Below, piece after piece: positions 54,684-63,620 of a DNA stretch of 64,000 nt; position 1 is the stretch's first letter, and every line of letters starts with the position of its first letter. The DNA comes from Deltaproteobacteria bacterium. Its GTDB lineage: Bacteria; Desulfobacterota; Binatia; Binatales; Binataceae. Under the pieces are notes generated by a model that saw only the letters and a program-made list of their open reading frames with translations, did not search any database and was not told the origin of the DNA. Location: NCBI GenBank assembly GCA_021780225.1, contig JAJXZF010000065.1:42930-106929 (forward strand), in the 5' to 3' direction. Both the position numbers and the translations under genes were made by a program.

Positions 54684-56044
54684 TTCCTTCTTTCCGCGCG
54701 GTAAACGATGCGTCCCTCGACGATCGTTATCGCGGCGATACCTTTCAACCTTCGTCCGCCAAACGGCGTGTTGCGGCTTTGCGAACGGAATTTATCCGGC
54801 TCGACAATCCATTCCGCGTTCGGATCGATCACGGTGATATCGGCCAATGCCCCCGGCATGAGCGTGCCTTGCCGTTCGAGCCGAAGCAATCGCGCCGGAT
54901 TGAGCGCCATCAATTCGGCTATCCGCGGCGCGCCGATCGCACGATTATGCACGAGTTCGAGCGCAAGTCCGAGAGCGGTCTCGAGGCCGACGACGCCGTT
55001 GGCGGCGCCGGCGAGATCTTCCGCGTCGCCGGCCGCGAGCGGCGCCGCGTCGCGATCGCCCGCAAACAGCGGTCCGAAGCGCGCCATCCGTTTCGACGCG
55101 GGATCGTGCGGCGCATGATCGGTCGCGATCATGTCGATCGAACCGTCGGCGAGACCGGCGCGAATCGCGGCGACGTCTGCGGCGGAGCGCAGCGGCGGCG
55201 CCATCTTGGCGTTCGGTCCGAAGCGCGCGAAGGCGGAGTCGTCGAGCGTGAAATGATGCGGCGCGGCCTCGCAGGTGACGGCCGCCCGCCGCGTTCGCGC
55301 CGCCCGCACGAGGTCGAGTCCCGCCGCGGTCGAAATATGCGCGATATGCACCGGCGCGCCGGAGCCGACCGCGATCGCCAGGTCGCGGCGGATTCGATCG
55401 GTCTCGGCCGCCGGCGGAATTCCCGCGACGCGGAGCCGTTTGGCGGCTGCGCCGGCGTGGCAGCATCCGCGGCCGGTGAGCGCGCGATCCTCTTCGTGCA
55501 GCGAAAGCGCGAAGCCAATTTCGGATGCGCGAGTCATCGCCCGCGTCAACACCGCCGCGTCGTCGATCGGAATTCCGTCGTCGGAAAACAGCCGCGCGCC
55601 CGCCGCCGCCATCGCCGTGAAATCGACCAGTTCCCGCCCGGCCAGTCCGCGCGTCACCGCCGACACGGGAATCAAACGCGAGGCGCCGGCCGCCGCCGCG
55701 CGTTCCAGCATGTAGCGCGCGATTTCCGGCGAATCATCGACCGGATTCGTATTCGCCATCGCGGCGACGGTCGTGAACCCGCCGGCGGCAGCCGCGCGCA
55801 GACCGGATGGAATCGTCTCTTTTTCTGGAAAACCGGGGTCGCGCAGATGAACGTGCGGGTCGATCAATCCCGGCAGCACCCAAAGACCCGCGCAGTCGAT
55901 TATTTCGGCGCCGTCGGGCGGCGCGATCGATCCAGCCGGTTCGACCGCTTCGATTTCTCCATCCAGCGCGAGCACGTCGCAGGCGCCGTCGATTCCGCCC
56001 GCCGGATCGATCACGCGGCCGCCGCGCAGCAACATCGGCCTCAC
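54680..56044 (-). CDS. pyrC: Dihydroorotase
   Basis: This 454-residue class I (Bacillus-type) dihydroorotase closes carbamoyl-aspartate to dihydroorotate. The metal site HxH is in [13 protein letters not shown], the bridging/flap Asp region is LFSDDGIPI, and the substrate-binding Asp lies in ATDHAPHDP. It overlaps the pyrB-fusion stop at its start and the carA start at its end, both by four bases, so pyrB, pyrC and carA are tightly coupled. Confidence 0.96.
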   Translation of the reverse strand: MRPMLLRGGRVIDPAGGIDGACDVLALDGEIEAVEPAGSIAPPDGAEIIDCAGLWVLPGLIDPHVHLRDPGFPEKETIPSGLRAAAAGGFTTVAAMANTNPVDDSPEIARYMLERAAAAGASRLIPVSAVTRGLAGRELVDFTAMAAAGARLFSDDGIPIDDAAVLTRAMTRASEIGFALSLHEEDRALTGRGCCHAGAAAKRLRVAGIPPAAETDRIRRDLAIAVGSGAPVHIAHISTAAGLDLVRAARTRRAAVTCEAAPHHFTLDDSAFARFGPNAKMAPPLRSAADVAAIRAGLADGSIDMIATDHAPHDPASKRMARFGPLFAGDRDAAPLAAGDAEDLAGAANGVVGLETALGLALELVHNRAIGAPRIAELMALNPARLLRLERQGTLMPGALADITVIDPNAEWIVEPDKFRSQSRNTPFGGRRLKGIAAITIVEGRIVYRAERRK

Positions 56045-57981
56045 GTCGCCGCCTCCGGCTCGCGCAGCGAATCGACCATCGAATAGACCACCACGCGATC
56101 GACGGGCCGGCGCGCTTCGCCTTCGCCGGCGGGAACGTTCAGCCGCACGCGGACGCGATCGTTGCGCGCGGTCGGAATGCGCTTGCCGACGTAGTTCGGA
56201 CGAATCGGAAGCGCGCGATGGCCGCGATCAATCAGCACCGCCAGTTTCACCGCGGCCGGCCGGCCGTTGCGCCAGAGCGTGGTCATCGCCCGCTGAACGG
56301 TCCATCCCGAATTGATCACGTCATCGACCAGCACGATCATGCGTCCGTCGACGTCGAAGCCGCCAGTGGAATCCAGCGGATGCAGCGCGGCGTCCTCGCC
56401 GTAAACGTCGAGCGCGGCGGTGGGAGGACGCACGCCGGTGAGCTCGCCGATCAATTCCCGCAAGCGCATCGCCAGCACCGCGCCGCGCGACACCACTCCG
56501 ACCAGCCCCAGCGCGGTCGGTTCCGGCGCGCCGGCGACAATCTGCGCGGCCATTTCAGCGCAGGCGGCCGCGATTTCCGCCGCGTTCATCACCTCGCGCT
56601 GCGGGCCGCGGCGATACGGTTCGTAACCGCCCTCCTCGGCCTGCTTGACGGTTTCGAACACCGCCAGCGATCCTTCTTCGATCCATTGGCGCACGTAGCC
56701 GTAGAGGCTTTCGTCGAAACGGTAGTAGCGGCGCGATTTAACGTGGCCGACGAACTCGACGCGCAATTCGCGCTCGCAAAAATCGCATCGCAAGGCGAGC
56801 TGCGATCGATCCGCCGAACGCGCCAGATGGAAGCGCGGCCGCAGATAGGCGCTTTCGTGGCGGGTGATGCAGGCCGGATTCGCGCATCGCGGCGCCGGTT
56901 CCGCTTTGAATCGGATCGCCGGCTCCGGCGCCGATTTCGCCGCGGCGCCGGCGCGTTCCAGCATCCACGCGATCAGCGCCATTCGGACCGGCACGCCGGC
57001 CGCCGCCTGCTCGAAATAGACCGCGCGCGGATCCGAATCGAGCTCGTAGGCGAGTTCGTCGGTGCGCGGCAGCGGATGCATCACGACCGCCTGCTGCGCC
57101 CGGCTGGTGCGCAGCGCGCGCGCGTCGAAGTGGACGTAGCCGCCCGCGCGATCTTTCTCGGCCAGGCGCTCGCGTTGCAGCCGCGTGACGTAAAAGGCGT
57201 CGAGCGCCGCCGGCGGCCGCGCGCTGGGGATTTTTTCGAGCGGGTTTTCGCCCGTGAAGAGCGCCATCTGATGCGGCGCGCTGGGCGTGAGATAGAGCGC
57301 GTCGAGTCCGCCGGCCTGCGACTTCAATTCGTCCACCGTGACCGTGGAAATCCGGTAGTTGCGCTCGGCCGCGAGCCGCTCGAGGACATATTCCGGCACG
57401 TCCATCCCGCCGAACGGCGCCGCCACGATATTCGCGCCGAAGCGCGCCAGCGCATAGATCAGCGAATGCACCGTGCGGCCGAATTTCAGGTCGCCGCAGA
57501 GCGCCACCGTCAGCCCGCGCAGCCGCCCCTTCTTGCGCTTGAGGATATAGAGATCGCAAAGGGTTTGCGTGGGATGTTCGCGGCTGCCGTCGCCGGCGTT
57601 GATTATCGGAACCGCGGCGTATTCGGCCGCCACGCGCGCGGCGCCGTCATACGGATGGCGGACCACGATCAGGTCGGCATACGCCGAGACCACCCGCGCC
57701 GTGTCGGCCAACGTCTCGCCTTTCGCGGCCGAACTCGCCTGCATGTCGGCCGAGCTGATTACGGCGCCGCCCAGACGATGCATCGCGGATTCGAAACTCA
57801 GCCGCGTGCGGGTCGAGGGTTCGTAAAAGAGCGTGGCCATTATCAGTCCGGAGGCGATGCCGATCGGACGTCCCGCGCGCAACGCCTCCGAAAATTCGTC
57901 GGCCAGCGCGAAAATCCGCTCGATCTCGCCGATCGCGAGGTCTTCGATCGAGACCACGTCGAATTTCGGCATTCGCCCCAT
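56041..57981 (-). CDS. pyrB: Aspartate carbamoyltransferase fused to PyrI zinc domain and PyrR-like domain
   Basis: One 646-residue chain joins three parts. Residues 1-345 are an ATCase catalytic unit with STRTR (56-60), the catalytic-loop K87, HPTQT (136-140) and HPLPR (302-306). Residues about 360-410 match the zinc domain of the PyrI regulatory subunit: C366-x4-C371-x27-C399-x2-C402. The allosteric nucleotide domain that precedes it in PyrI is missing. Residues about 460-640 resemble PyrR: VSRGAVLAMRL (pyrophosphate loop), PRPP loop VLVDDVINSGWT (550-561) and VLIDRGHRALPIRPNYVGK. The frame is continuous. PyrB catalyses the first committed step of pyrimidine synthesis; the added domains suggest built-in nucleotide control. 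It sits between pyrR and pyrC. Confidence 0.93.
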   Translation of the reverse strand: MGRMPKFDVVSIEDLAIGEIERIFALADEFSEALRAGRPIGIASGLIMATLFYEPSTRTRLSFESAMHRLGGAVISSADMQASSAAKGETLADTARVVSAYADLIVVRHPYDGAARVAAEYAAVPIINAGDGSREHPTQTLCDLYILKRKKGRLRGLTVALCGDLKFGRTVHSLIYALARFGANIVAAPFGGMDVPEYVLERLAAERNYRISTVTVDELKSQAGGLDALYLTPSAPHQMALFTGENPLEKIPSARPPAALDAFYVTRLQRERLAEKDRAGGYVHFDARALRTSRAQQAVVMHPLPRTDELAYELDSDPRAVYFEQAAAGVPVRMALIAWMLERAGAAAKSAPEPAIRFKAEPAPRCANPACITRHESAYLRPRFHLARSADRSQLALRCDFCERELRVEFVGHVKSRRYYRFDESLYGYVRQWIEEGSLAVFETVKQAEEGGYEPYRRGPQREVMNAAEIAAACAEMAAQIVAGAPEPTALGLVGVVSRGAVLAMRLRELIGELTGVRPPTAALDVYGEDAALHPLDSTGGFDVDGRMIVLVDDVINSGWTVQRAMTTLWRNGRPAAVKLAVLIDRGHRALPIRPNYVGKRIPTARNDRVRVRLNVPAGEGEARRPVDRVVVYSMVDSLREPEAAT

Positions 57982-57984
57982 CGG

Positions 57985-58551
57985 TTACGCCTTCGGCCCG
58001 CCGATCACGACCGCGTCGAGGCCGTCGATTTCCTTCAGCCGGACGTACACGCGCTGTCCGTTCCCGGCCGCGATATTTCTGCCCACATAGTCGGCGCGGA
58101 CGGGCACCTCGTGCGCGCCGCGATCGATCAGCACCGCCAATTGAATCGCATCAGGCCGGCCGAGGTCGGAAAGCGCCGCCAGCGCCGCGCGGGCGGTGCG
58201 GCCCGTGTAGAGCACGTCATCCACCAGCACCACGCGGCGGGCGTCGATCGAAAACGGAATGTTGCGGCCGAGCAGTTGCGGATCGCCGGGCGCGCCGCGC
58301 TTGTCGTCGCGATATGAAGAGATGTCGAGCGTGCCGACATCCACTTGAGCGATGCCGTCCGCGCGCAGGGCGGCCGCGATTCGTTCGGCCAGGCTGGCGC
58401 CGCGCCGCAGGATGCCGACCAACGCCAGTTTGCCGTCTCCGGCGGCGCGATTCTGCTCGGCAATCTCACGCGCGATCCGTTTGACGCAACGTTCGAGCGC
58501 CGCCGCATCGAGCTCGGTCGTGGACTTCGCGCCGTTCGCGTCGGGGGTCAT
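57985..58551 (-). CDS. pyrR: Pyrimidine operon regulator PyrR / uracil phosphoribosyltransferase
   Basis: PyrR binds UMP and pyr mRNA and in some species is also a uracil phosphoribosyltransferase. The 188 residues show the complete fold: LVGILRRGASLAERI, the hood region DISSYRDD, the PRPP loop VVLVDDVLYTGRTARAAL and VLIDRGAHEVPVRADYVGRNI. The start overlaps the stop of an upstream leader ORF (ATGA). A hairpin with the PyrR binding-loop core lies at the predicted 5' end of this same mRNA, so PyrR probably regulates its own operon. The pyrB fusion follows after 3 bases. Confidence 0.96.
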   Translation of the reverse strand: MTPDANGAKSTTELDAAALERCVKRIAREIAEQNRAAGDGKLALVGILRRGASLAERIAAALRADGIAQVDVGTLDISSYRDDKRGAPGDPQLLGRNIPFSIDARRVVLVDDVLYTGRTARAALAALSDLGRPDAIQLAVLIDRGAHEVPVRADYVGRNIAAGNGQRVYVRLKEIDGLDAVVIGGPKA

Positions 58552-58655
58552 CGCATGCCCCCTCCGCGGCGCAAGTTCATCCCGCGTGCGGAATGCTCAG
58601 CCGAAAAAAAAGCCGGCCTCTGACGAGGGTCGGCGTTAAAGAAATCGCGGATCAT
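58548..58655 (-). CDS. Predicted pyr leader peptide (pyrL-like)
   Basis: A 35-codon frame starting MIRDFFNADPRQR and ending RRGGGMR. Its ribosome binding site AAGGTG lies 6 bases before the ATG. The frame reads straight through the attenuator stem and its eight-T run (codons for Phe-Phe-Ser) and stops at TGA overlapping the pyrR ATG. This is the geometry of the E. coli pyrBI leader, where a ribosome close behind RNA polymerase keeps the terminator from folding. The peptide itself probably has no function. Evidence is positional only. Confidence 0.7.
   Translation of the reverse strand: MIRDFFNADPRQRPAFFSAEHSARGMNLRRGGGMR
58604..58634 (-). terminator. Pyr operon attenuator (intrinsic terminator within the leader ORF)
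   Basis: On the minus strand GCCG pairs with CGGC and CCTC with GAGG, separated by a small AC/C internal loop and closed by a GTCA tetraloop, followed by eight T. It lies between the leader ribosome binding site and pyrR, where it would cut off transcription of the whole operon. Confidence 0.75.
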
Positions 58656-58661
58656 GATTTT

Positions 58662-58696
58662 CACCTTTTCGCCCTCGCAGGAGCGATTTAAAGGTG
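58662..58696 (-). promoter_or_regulatory. Predicted PyrR binding-loop hairpin covering the leader ribosome binding site
   Basis: On the minus strand CACCTTT pairs with AAAGGTG (7 bp), then comes an asymmetric AAAT/A internal loop, a 5-bp upper stem CGCTC/GGGCG and the hexaloop CTGCGA. The core UCCUGCGAGG fits UCCNGNGAGG, the centre of the PyrR binding-loop consensus ARUCCNGNGAGGYU; the two flanking pairs differ but remain paired. The 3' arm of the lower stem contains the leader Shine-Dalgarno AAGGTG. PyrR-UMP binding would therefore hide that site. Confidence 0.72.
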
Positions 58697-58701
58697 ATCT
58701 A

Positions 58702-58730
58702 AAAATACGTGCGCCGGATTACGGCGTCAA
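58702..58730 (-). promoter_or_regulatory. Sigma70-like promoter of the pyr operon
   Basis: On the minus strand TTGACG (58730-58725) and TATTTT (58707-58702) are exactly 17 bases apart. The predicted start near 58695 puts the PyrR hairpin at the extreme 5' end of the mRNA. Confidence 0.68.
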
Positions 58731-58806
58731 TCATTCAGCCGGAATCGACGGCTCCGTTTATCGACAGGCCGCGAGCGAACGCCCGTGCACGCCTCCCGCG
58801 GCGCCG

Positions 58807-59205
58807 TCAATCAAGCTTCACCGCGGTGCCGATTACCGTCGTACAGGTGAAGCTGAAAACATTGTAAATCGGGACGAATCCATAGAGGCTCGTCGCGGTC
58901 GAAACGTTAATCAGCGCGTCGCCGCCCGATTTCGACAGCGCATCATCCACGGCCGCCTGAATATCCGAATTGCCCCACGGGATCACGGCCAGCAGAAAAT
59001 AACGGCAAGCTCTGCCTTGCGCAGGGCCGATTACTTCGACCTTCTTGTTATGCTGGAGCGTCTGGAGCGGATCCGCCGAGCTTTTCGCGATAATGCCCAG
59101 CGATCCCACCGACGTGCATCCGCTCACAAACAACCCTCCCGCCAGCAGCATCGCCGAAACCAATCGCGCGCCGCCGTGACTTTTCTTCGAGAAATACTTT
59201 TTCAA
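58807..59205 (-). CDS. Small lipoprotein of unknown function
   Basis: The protein has a basic N-terminus, a hydrophobic core and a lipobox FVSGC, then about 100 residues with a central Cys (GRACRYFLLAVIPWGNSDIQAAVDDALSKSGGDALINV), a pattern also seen in TRL-like small lipoproteins. That likeness is weak. TTG 59205 (LKKYFSKKSHGG) is preferred because GGAG precedes it by 7 bases; a GTG at 59253 would add a hydrophobic 16-residue lead. It stands alone upstream of the pyr promoter region on the same strand, so some transcription could run into the pyr leader. Confidence 0.55.
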   Translation of the reverse strand: MKKYFSKKSHGGARLVSAMLLAGGLFVSGCTSVGSLGIIAKSSADPLQTLQHNKKVEVIGPAQGRACRYFLLAVIPWGNSDIQAAVDDALSKSGGDALINVSTATSLYGFVPIYNVFSFTCTTVIGTAVKLD

Positions 59206-59516
59206 TCGCTTGCTCCACGCCGTATTGAATAGGAATGAATAGAACCAGAGCACGCGATGCGTAGCGAGAAAATAGTATCGTTGTCAAGCAACAATCCAAT
59301 GAGATTCGGATAGTATTCTCATCGAGCGGAATGATTAGCGCGGCGATTCACCAGTCATCCACAGAAATTAATCTTCTGAATTCTTATTCTACGGGGCTCG
59401 CACTTTTATTCATAAGTCGCGATATGTTCTCCAGAGCGCTTATGTGCGTCTGATTCGCCGCCTGTTCCAAAATACGGAAAATCCAGCGCGAATTTCCTGT
59501 TGAAGAAAAGATCGGC
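59206..59516. other. AT-rich gap upstream of the small lipoprotein gene
   Basis: About 310 bases without a convincing gene. The stretch is AT-rich for this genome and probably carries the promoter of the minus-strand lipoprotein gene, but no clear -35/-10 pair was settled on. Confidence 0.4.
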
Positions 59517-59722
59517 TGGTGTGGTGTCCTGCAAATAACTTACATCTGACGCCTTATCAGTTCGGCGCGCAGGTCGCCCAGCGCGGGGCGACCAGAGATG
59601 GATTGCCGGGCCCAGACCCGGCAATGACGAACAACGTTGGTCATGCCCGAACTTGATCCGGGCATCCACGCGGAGCGCAAGATGGACGCGGAGTGCAAAC
59701 TTATTTGCGGAACGCCCCACTA
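59517..59722 (-). mobile_element. MITE-like element, copy B (inverted relative to copy A)
   Basis: This about 206-bp element is the reverse-complement relative of 37705-37909, alignable over its whole length. Shared blocks include GTTTGCRCTCCGC, the ATGCCCGG and ATTGCCGGG palindromes, CTGGGCGACCTGCGCGCC and AGTTATTTGC near the far end. Its ends are inverted repeats (GTGGTGTCCTGCAAATAA on the left; GTGGGGCGTTCCGCAAATAA read inward on the right). The right end is bordered by TA; the left by TG, perhaps mutated. Open frames across it are not genes. Confidence 0.75.
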
Positions 59723-59773
59723 GCCGCGAGCGCGGGCGCGATGGAGAATTTTCGCGCGCCGGGAGGCGACCGT

Positions 59774-62044
59774 TCAATTGCGATCGTCGGGAACGAGCTT
59801 CAGGCGTTTTTGCCGGCCGGCGGATTTGACATTTGCCTCGCTCGCGGCGGCTCCCGTCGCCGCTCCTGCTCCACGCCGGCCGCGTCTGGGCAACGCGGCG
59901 CCCATCTTATCAGTGATCCCTTTGGTCTTGTGGCCCTCGAGACGGCCATGGGCGCTCGCGGCGGCGTGGCTGTGGGCCGTGCCCGGTTCCGATTTGGGCC
60001 CCGGCGGGCGCGGCTGATCGAGGCCGAAAATCCGCCGTTCGAGCCGTTTGATCCGATCGCGCAATTCGGCGGCGCGTTCGTACTCCAATTGTTCGGACGC
60101 GCCGATCATTTCGCGGCGCAGCTCGGTGATGCGATCGGGAAGCTCATGGACCGGAACTTCGTCGTCGCCGGTCTGCTTTTGCGGTTCGCCGATTTCGGGC
60201 GTGACGGCCCATTCCGGCGAATACATTTCGACCAGCGATGCGTCTATCGCCTTGACGATCGAGGTGGGCGTGATGCCGTGCTCCTCGTTATACGCTACCT
60301 GCTTGGCGCGGCGGCGGTTGGTTTCGTCGATCGCGGTGCGCATCGAACCGGTCATCGCGTCGGCGTACATGATCACCTTGCCGTGCAGGTTGCGCGCGGC
60401 GCGCCCGATCGTCTGGATCAGGGAGCGCGCGGAACGCAGATAGCCTTCCTTGTCGGCGTCAAGGATCGCGACCAGCGACACTTCCGGAATATCCAGTCCC
60501 TCGCGCAGCAAATTGATGCCGACCAAAACGTCGAAATCGCCGCGCCGGAGCGCGCGAATAATTTCGACCCGCTCGATCGTTTCGATATCCGAATGGAGAT
60601 AGCGGACGCGCACGCCGAGGTCGTGGTAATAGTCGGTCAAATCCTCGGCCATCTTTTTGGTCAGGCAGGTCGCCAGCACGCGTTCGCCGGCGGCCACTCT
60701 GGCCTGGATTTCGGCGAGCAGATCGTCAACCTGGGTTCCGGCCTTGCGCACCTCGATTTCGGGATCGATCAGTCCCGTGGGCCGGATCAACTGTTCGACC
60801 ACCAGCCCGCCCGACTTGCGCAATTCGTAGTCGCCGGGAGTCGCGGATACATAAACCGACTGCCGCGCGAGCGATTCCCATTCCTCGAAATTGAGCGGCC
60901 GGTTGTCGAGCGCCGACGGCAGCCGGAAGCCGAATTCGACCAGGGTCTGCTTGCGCGAGCGGTCGCCCCGATACATCCCGCCCAACTGCGGAATCGTGAC
61001 GTGGCTTTCGTCGATAAAGCACAAGTAATTTTTCGGAAAGTAATCGAGCAGCGTGGGCGGCGGCTGACCCGGCGCGCGGCCCGTAAGATGGCGCGAGTAG
61101 TTCTCGATACCCGGACAAAAGCCCATCTCCGCCAGCAGTTCGAGGTCGTACATCGTGCGCTGTTCGAGCCGTTGCGCCTCCAGCAGCTTGTTCTCGCCGC
61201 GGAATTCTTCGAGCCGCCGCTTGAGTTCGGCGCGAATTCCGGCGACCGCCAGTTCCATTCGATCGGAAGTGGTCACGTAATGCGACGCCGGATAGATCGC
61301 GACGCTCGAGAGCTTGCGGATTACGGCGCCGCGCAGCGAATCGATCTCGTAGAGCGCTTCGACCTCGTCGCCGAAAAATTCGACGCGCACGGCGCAGTTC
61401 TCTTCGTACGCGGGAAACACCTCGACGATGTCGCCGCGCACGCGGAAGGTCCCGCGATGGAAATCGTAGTCGTTGCGCTGGTATTGAATATCGACCAGCT
61501 TGCGGAGCACGCGATCCCGATCGATCCGCTGGTTCTGTTCCAGAAACACCAGCATCTCGAAATAGACTTCCGGTTCGCCGAGGCCGTAGATGCAGGAGAC
61601 CGACGCGACGATCAGGACGTCGTTCCGCTCCAGCAGCGCTTTCGTCGCCGAATGGCGCAGTTTGTCGATTTCGTCGTTGATGCTGGCGTCTTTTTCGATA
61701 TAGGTGTCGGTCGAGGGAACGTAGGCCTCGGGCTGGTAATAGTCGTAATAGGAAACGAAATAGCGGACCGCGTTTTCCGGAAACAGGCTCTTGAATTCGT
61801 TGTAAAGCTGCGCCGCCAGCGTCTTGTTCGGAGCGATAACGAGGGTCGGACGGTTCACCCGCGCGATCACGTTCGCCATCGTGAAGGTCTTGCCCGAACC
61901 GGTTACGCCGAGCAGGACCTGATGCGGTACGCCGTCGCCGACGTTGGCCGCGAGCGCGTCGATCGCGGCGGGCTGGTCGCCTTCCGGCCGATAGGCCGAC
62001 ACCAGCTTGAATTCGCCTCCGGTTCCGCGCGCCAATGAAAGCAT
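59774..62044 (-). CDS. uvrB: UvrABC excinuclease subunit B
   Basis: UvrB verifies damage and recruits UvrC. The 756 residues have Walker [16 protein letters not shown], the DNA-gripping beta-hairpin [21 protein letters not shown], the DEAD-like [17 protein letters not shown], motif [11 protein letters not shown] and a C-terminal UVR motif ([28 protein letters not shown]; key run YERAAELRD). A basic, low-complexity tail of about 80 residues follows the UVR motif and makes it longer than the usual 670. uvrC lies 55 kb away, as in most genomes. Confidence 0.97.
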   Translation of the reverse strand: MLSLARGTGGEFKLVSAYRPEGDQPAAIDALAANVGDGVPHQVLLGVTGSGKTFTMANVIARVNRPTLVIAPNKTLAAQLYNEFKSLFPENAVRYFVSYYDYYQPEAYVPSTDTYIEKDASINDEIDKLRHSATKALLERNDVLIVASVSCIYGLGEPEVYFEMLVFLEQNQRIDRDRVLRKLVDIQYQRNDYDFHRGTFRVRGDIVEVFPAYEENCAVRVEFFGDEVEALYEIDSLRGAVIRKLSSVAIYPASHYVTTSDRMELAVAGIRAELKRRLEEFRGENKLLEAQRLEQRTMYDLELLAEMGFCPGIENYSRHLTGRAPGQPPPTLLDYFPKNYLCFIDESHVTIPQLGGMYRGDRSRKQTLVEFGFRLPSALDNRPLNFEEWESLARQSVYVSATPGDYELRKSGGLVVEQLIRPTGLIDPEIEVRKAGTQVDDLLAEIQARVAAGERVLATCLTKKMAEDLTDYYHDLGVRVRYLHSDIETIERVEIIRALRRGDFDVLVGINLLREGLDIPEVSLVAILDADKEGYLRSARSLIQTIGRAARNLHGKVIMYADAMTGSMRTAIDETNRRRAKQVAYNEEHGITPTSIVKAIDASLVEMYSPEWAVTPEIGEPQKQTGDDEVPVHELPDRITELRREMIGASEQLEYERAAELRDRIKRLERRIFGLDQPRPPGPKSEPGTAHSHAAASAHGRLEGHKTKGITDKMGAALPRRGRRGAGAATGAAASEANVKSAGRQKRLKLVPDDRN

Positions 62045-62094
62045 GAGTGCTTAATCCTAGCAGGACCGGCGCGCGCCCGCGATGCGGCCGCGGC

Positions 62095-63297
62095 TCAGAA
62101 CACCCAGTTCATCGGCTCGAGACCAAGCAGCGCGCGGCCGGCCATCTCGTAATTCTTCAGCGAAACCACGACGTGCTGGTTAATCGTGAGCGCGTCGCGC
62201 AGGCATCGGTCGAGCCGTCCGCCGGCGTAAACGGCCGAGCCGCCGCGCGCCTTGTACATCAATTCCACCGCTTCGGCCGCAGCGCGGGACGCGTTCGCCA
62301 TCGCCAGCGTCCAGCGCGCGCCGAGTTTCCGATCGGGCGGAGCGCCTTTCAGCAGCGCCGCCCAAAGTTCGCCGGTGGTCTCGAACAGATAGCTGCGGGC
62401 GGAGCCGACTATCGTTTCCGCGCGTGCGACGGCCTCCTGCACGAAAGGCTCATCGCGCAGCAGTCTGGCGCTGGCCGGTTTCCCGCCGATTACGGTCAGG
62501 CGCGTCGGGCGGCGTCCGGCGGCGTCGATCAATTCGTCGATCGCGGCGCGCGCGATACCGATCGGCGCCGTCGCGAATTTGAGCAGTATCGCCATCGGCA
62601 GCGCGTATAAAGGTTCGGATCGCCGGATCGCCGGCTTCTGCAGGCTGAAAGTCCGTTCTTCGGGCACGAAAACGTCGCGCGCGGCGAAGTCGTTGCTGCC
62701 GCTGCCGCGCAGCCCGGTCGTATGCCACGTGTCGAGAATTTCAATTTCGCCGGGCCGGAAAAAACATTGCCGGCTGACGGGAACGCCTTCCGAATCGCAA
62801 ACCTCCCGGTCGCCGTCATAGACCACGCATCCGCCGACAATCCATGCCGCATGCAGGCATCCGCTGGAGAACGGCCATCGCCCGCTCACCCGATAACCGC
62901 CCCTGGTTTTCACCGCGCGGCCCGTCAGCGTCAGCGCGCTGGCGGTCGAAACGCGAATATCGGGATACATTGCGCGGGCCACGTCCTGGTCGAGAAACGC
63001 GGTGAAATAGCCGCTGTCGCATCCGATCATCGTGCACCAGCCGACGGAACCGTCGGCATAGGATAGTTGCTCGACGATTCTGAGCTGAGTGAGCGGATCG
63101 GTCTCTGGACCGCCCCACGCTTTCGGCATCGACATCGCAAAGAAACCCGCGCGCCGCATCTTTTCCACAAGATGCTCCGGCAGGCGGCGCTCGCGTTCGA
63201 TTTCGTCTTGCGCCGCGCGAATCTCCGGCTCGATCGCAAATGCGGCTTTCAGGATTTCTTCACCGCTAAGAACTCCGGTCGCTTGGGCGGAATCCAT
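62095..63297 (-). CDS. Flavin-dependent monooxygenase / acyl-CoA dehydrogenase family protein
   Basis: The 400-residue protein has the acyl-CoA dehydrogenase fold: an N-terminal helical domain (EHLVEKMRRAGFFAMSMPKAWGG), a middle beta domain (YRVSGRWPFSSGCLHAAWIVGG; TTGLRGSGSNDF) and a C-terminal four-helix domain. The GRWPFSSG motif and the lack of the usual catalytic Glu segment point to the HsaA/DszC-like two-component flavin monooxygenases that act on phenols, indoles or sterol-derived rings. A separate flavin reductase would be needed and is not in the window. ATG 63297 follows AAGGAG by 9 bases; the open frame extends to 63432 without support. Confidence 0.82.
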   Translation of the reverse strand: MDSAQATGVLSGEEILKAAFAIEPEIRAAQDEIERERRLPEHLVEKMRRAGFFAMSMPKAWGGPETDPLTQLRIVEQLSYADGSVGWCTMIGCDSGYFTAFLDQDVARAMYPDIRVSTASALTLTGRAVKTRGGYRVSGRWPFSSGCLHAAWIVGGCVVYDGDREVCDSEGVPVSRQCFFRPGEIEILDTWHTTGLRGSGSNDFAARDVFVPEERTFSLQKPAIRRSEPLYALPMAILLKFATAPIGIARAAIDELIDAAGRRPTRLTVIGGKPASARLLRDEPFVQEAVARAETIVGSARSYLFETTGELWAALLKGAPPDRKLGARWTLAMANASRAAAEAVELMYKARGGSAVYAGGRLDRCLRDALTINQHVVVSLKNYEMAGRALLGLEPMNWVF

Positions 63298-63620
63298 ATG
63301 CAACTTCTCCTTTGTCGAACGGCCAGGAAATCTCGAACCGATTAGGCTCTGCGCGACCTGCGGGCCGATGCCAAGTTCTTGACGTTTACGCCAAACGCGA
63401 ATCAAGTTCGAGCGCGATTGCGGTGCGGGCATCGAGGTCGTATGCGGTCATATGTGAATGGCGTCATAGCGCAGCATCAGGAAAATTAGCAATCGTTGAG
63501 CATAGTCAGGTCGCTCTGCGCCTCGCGACGATCGGGTTCGCTGGTCGTCCACGAGGAATTATCTAATGTTTTACTGGAAAATTTAGCGCCGCCGCGCATG
63601 GCTAATATGCGTCGAAAAGG
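63298..63620. other. Gap upstream of the monooxygenase gene
   Basis: About 320 bases, moderately AT-rich, with no convincing gene on either strand. It must carry the promoter of the divergent monooxygenase gene, but no clear boxes were identified. Confidence 0.4.
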
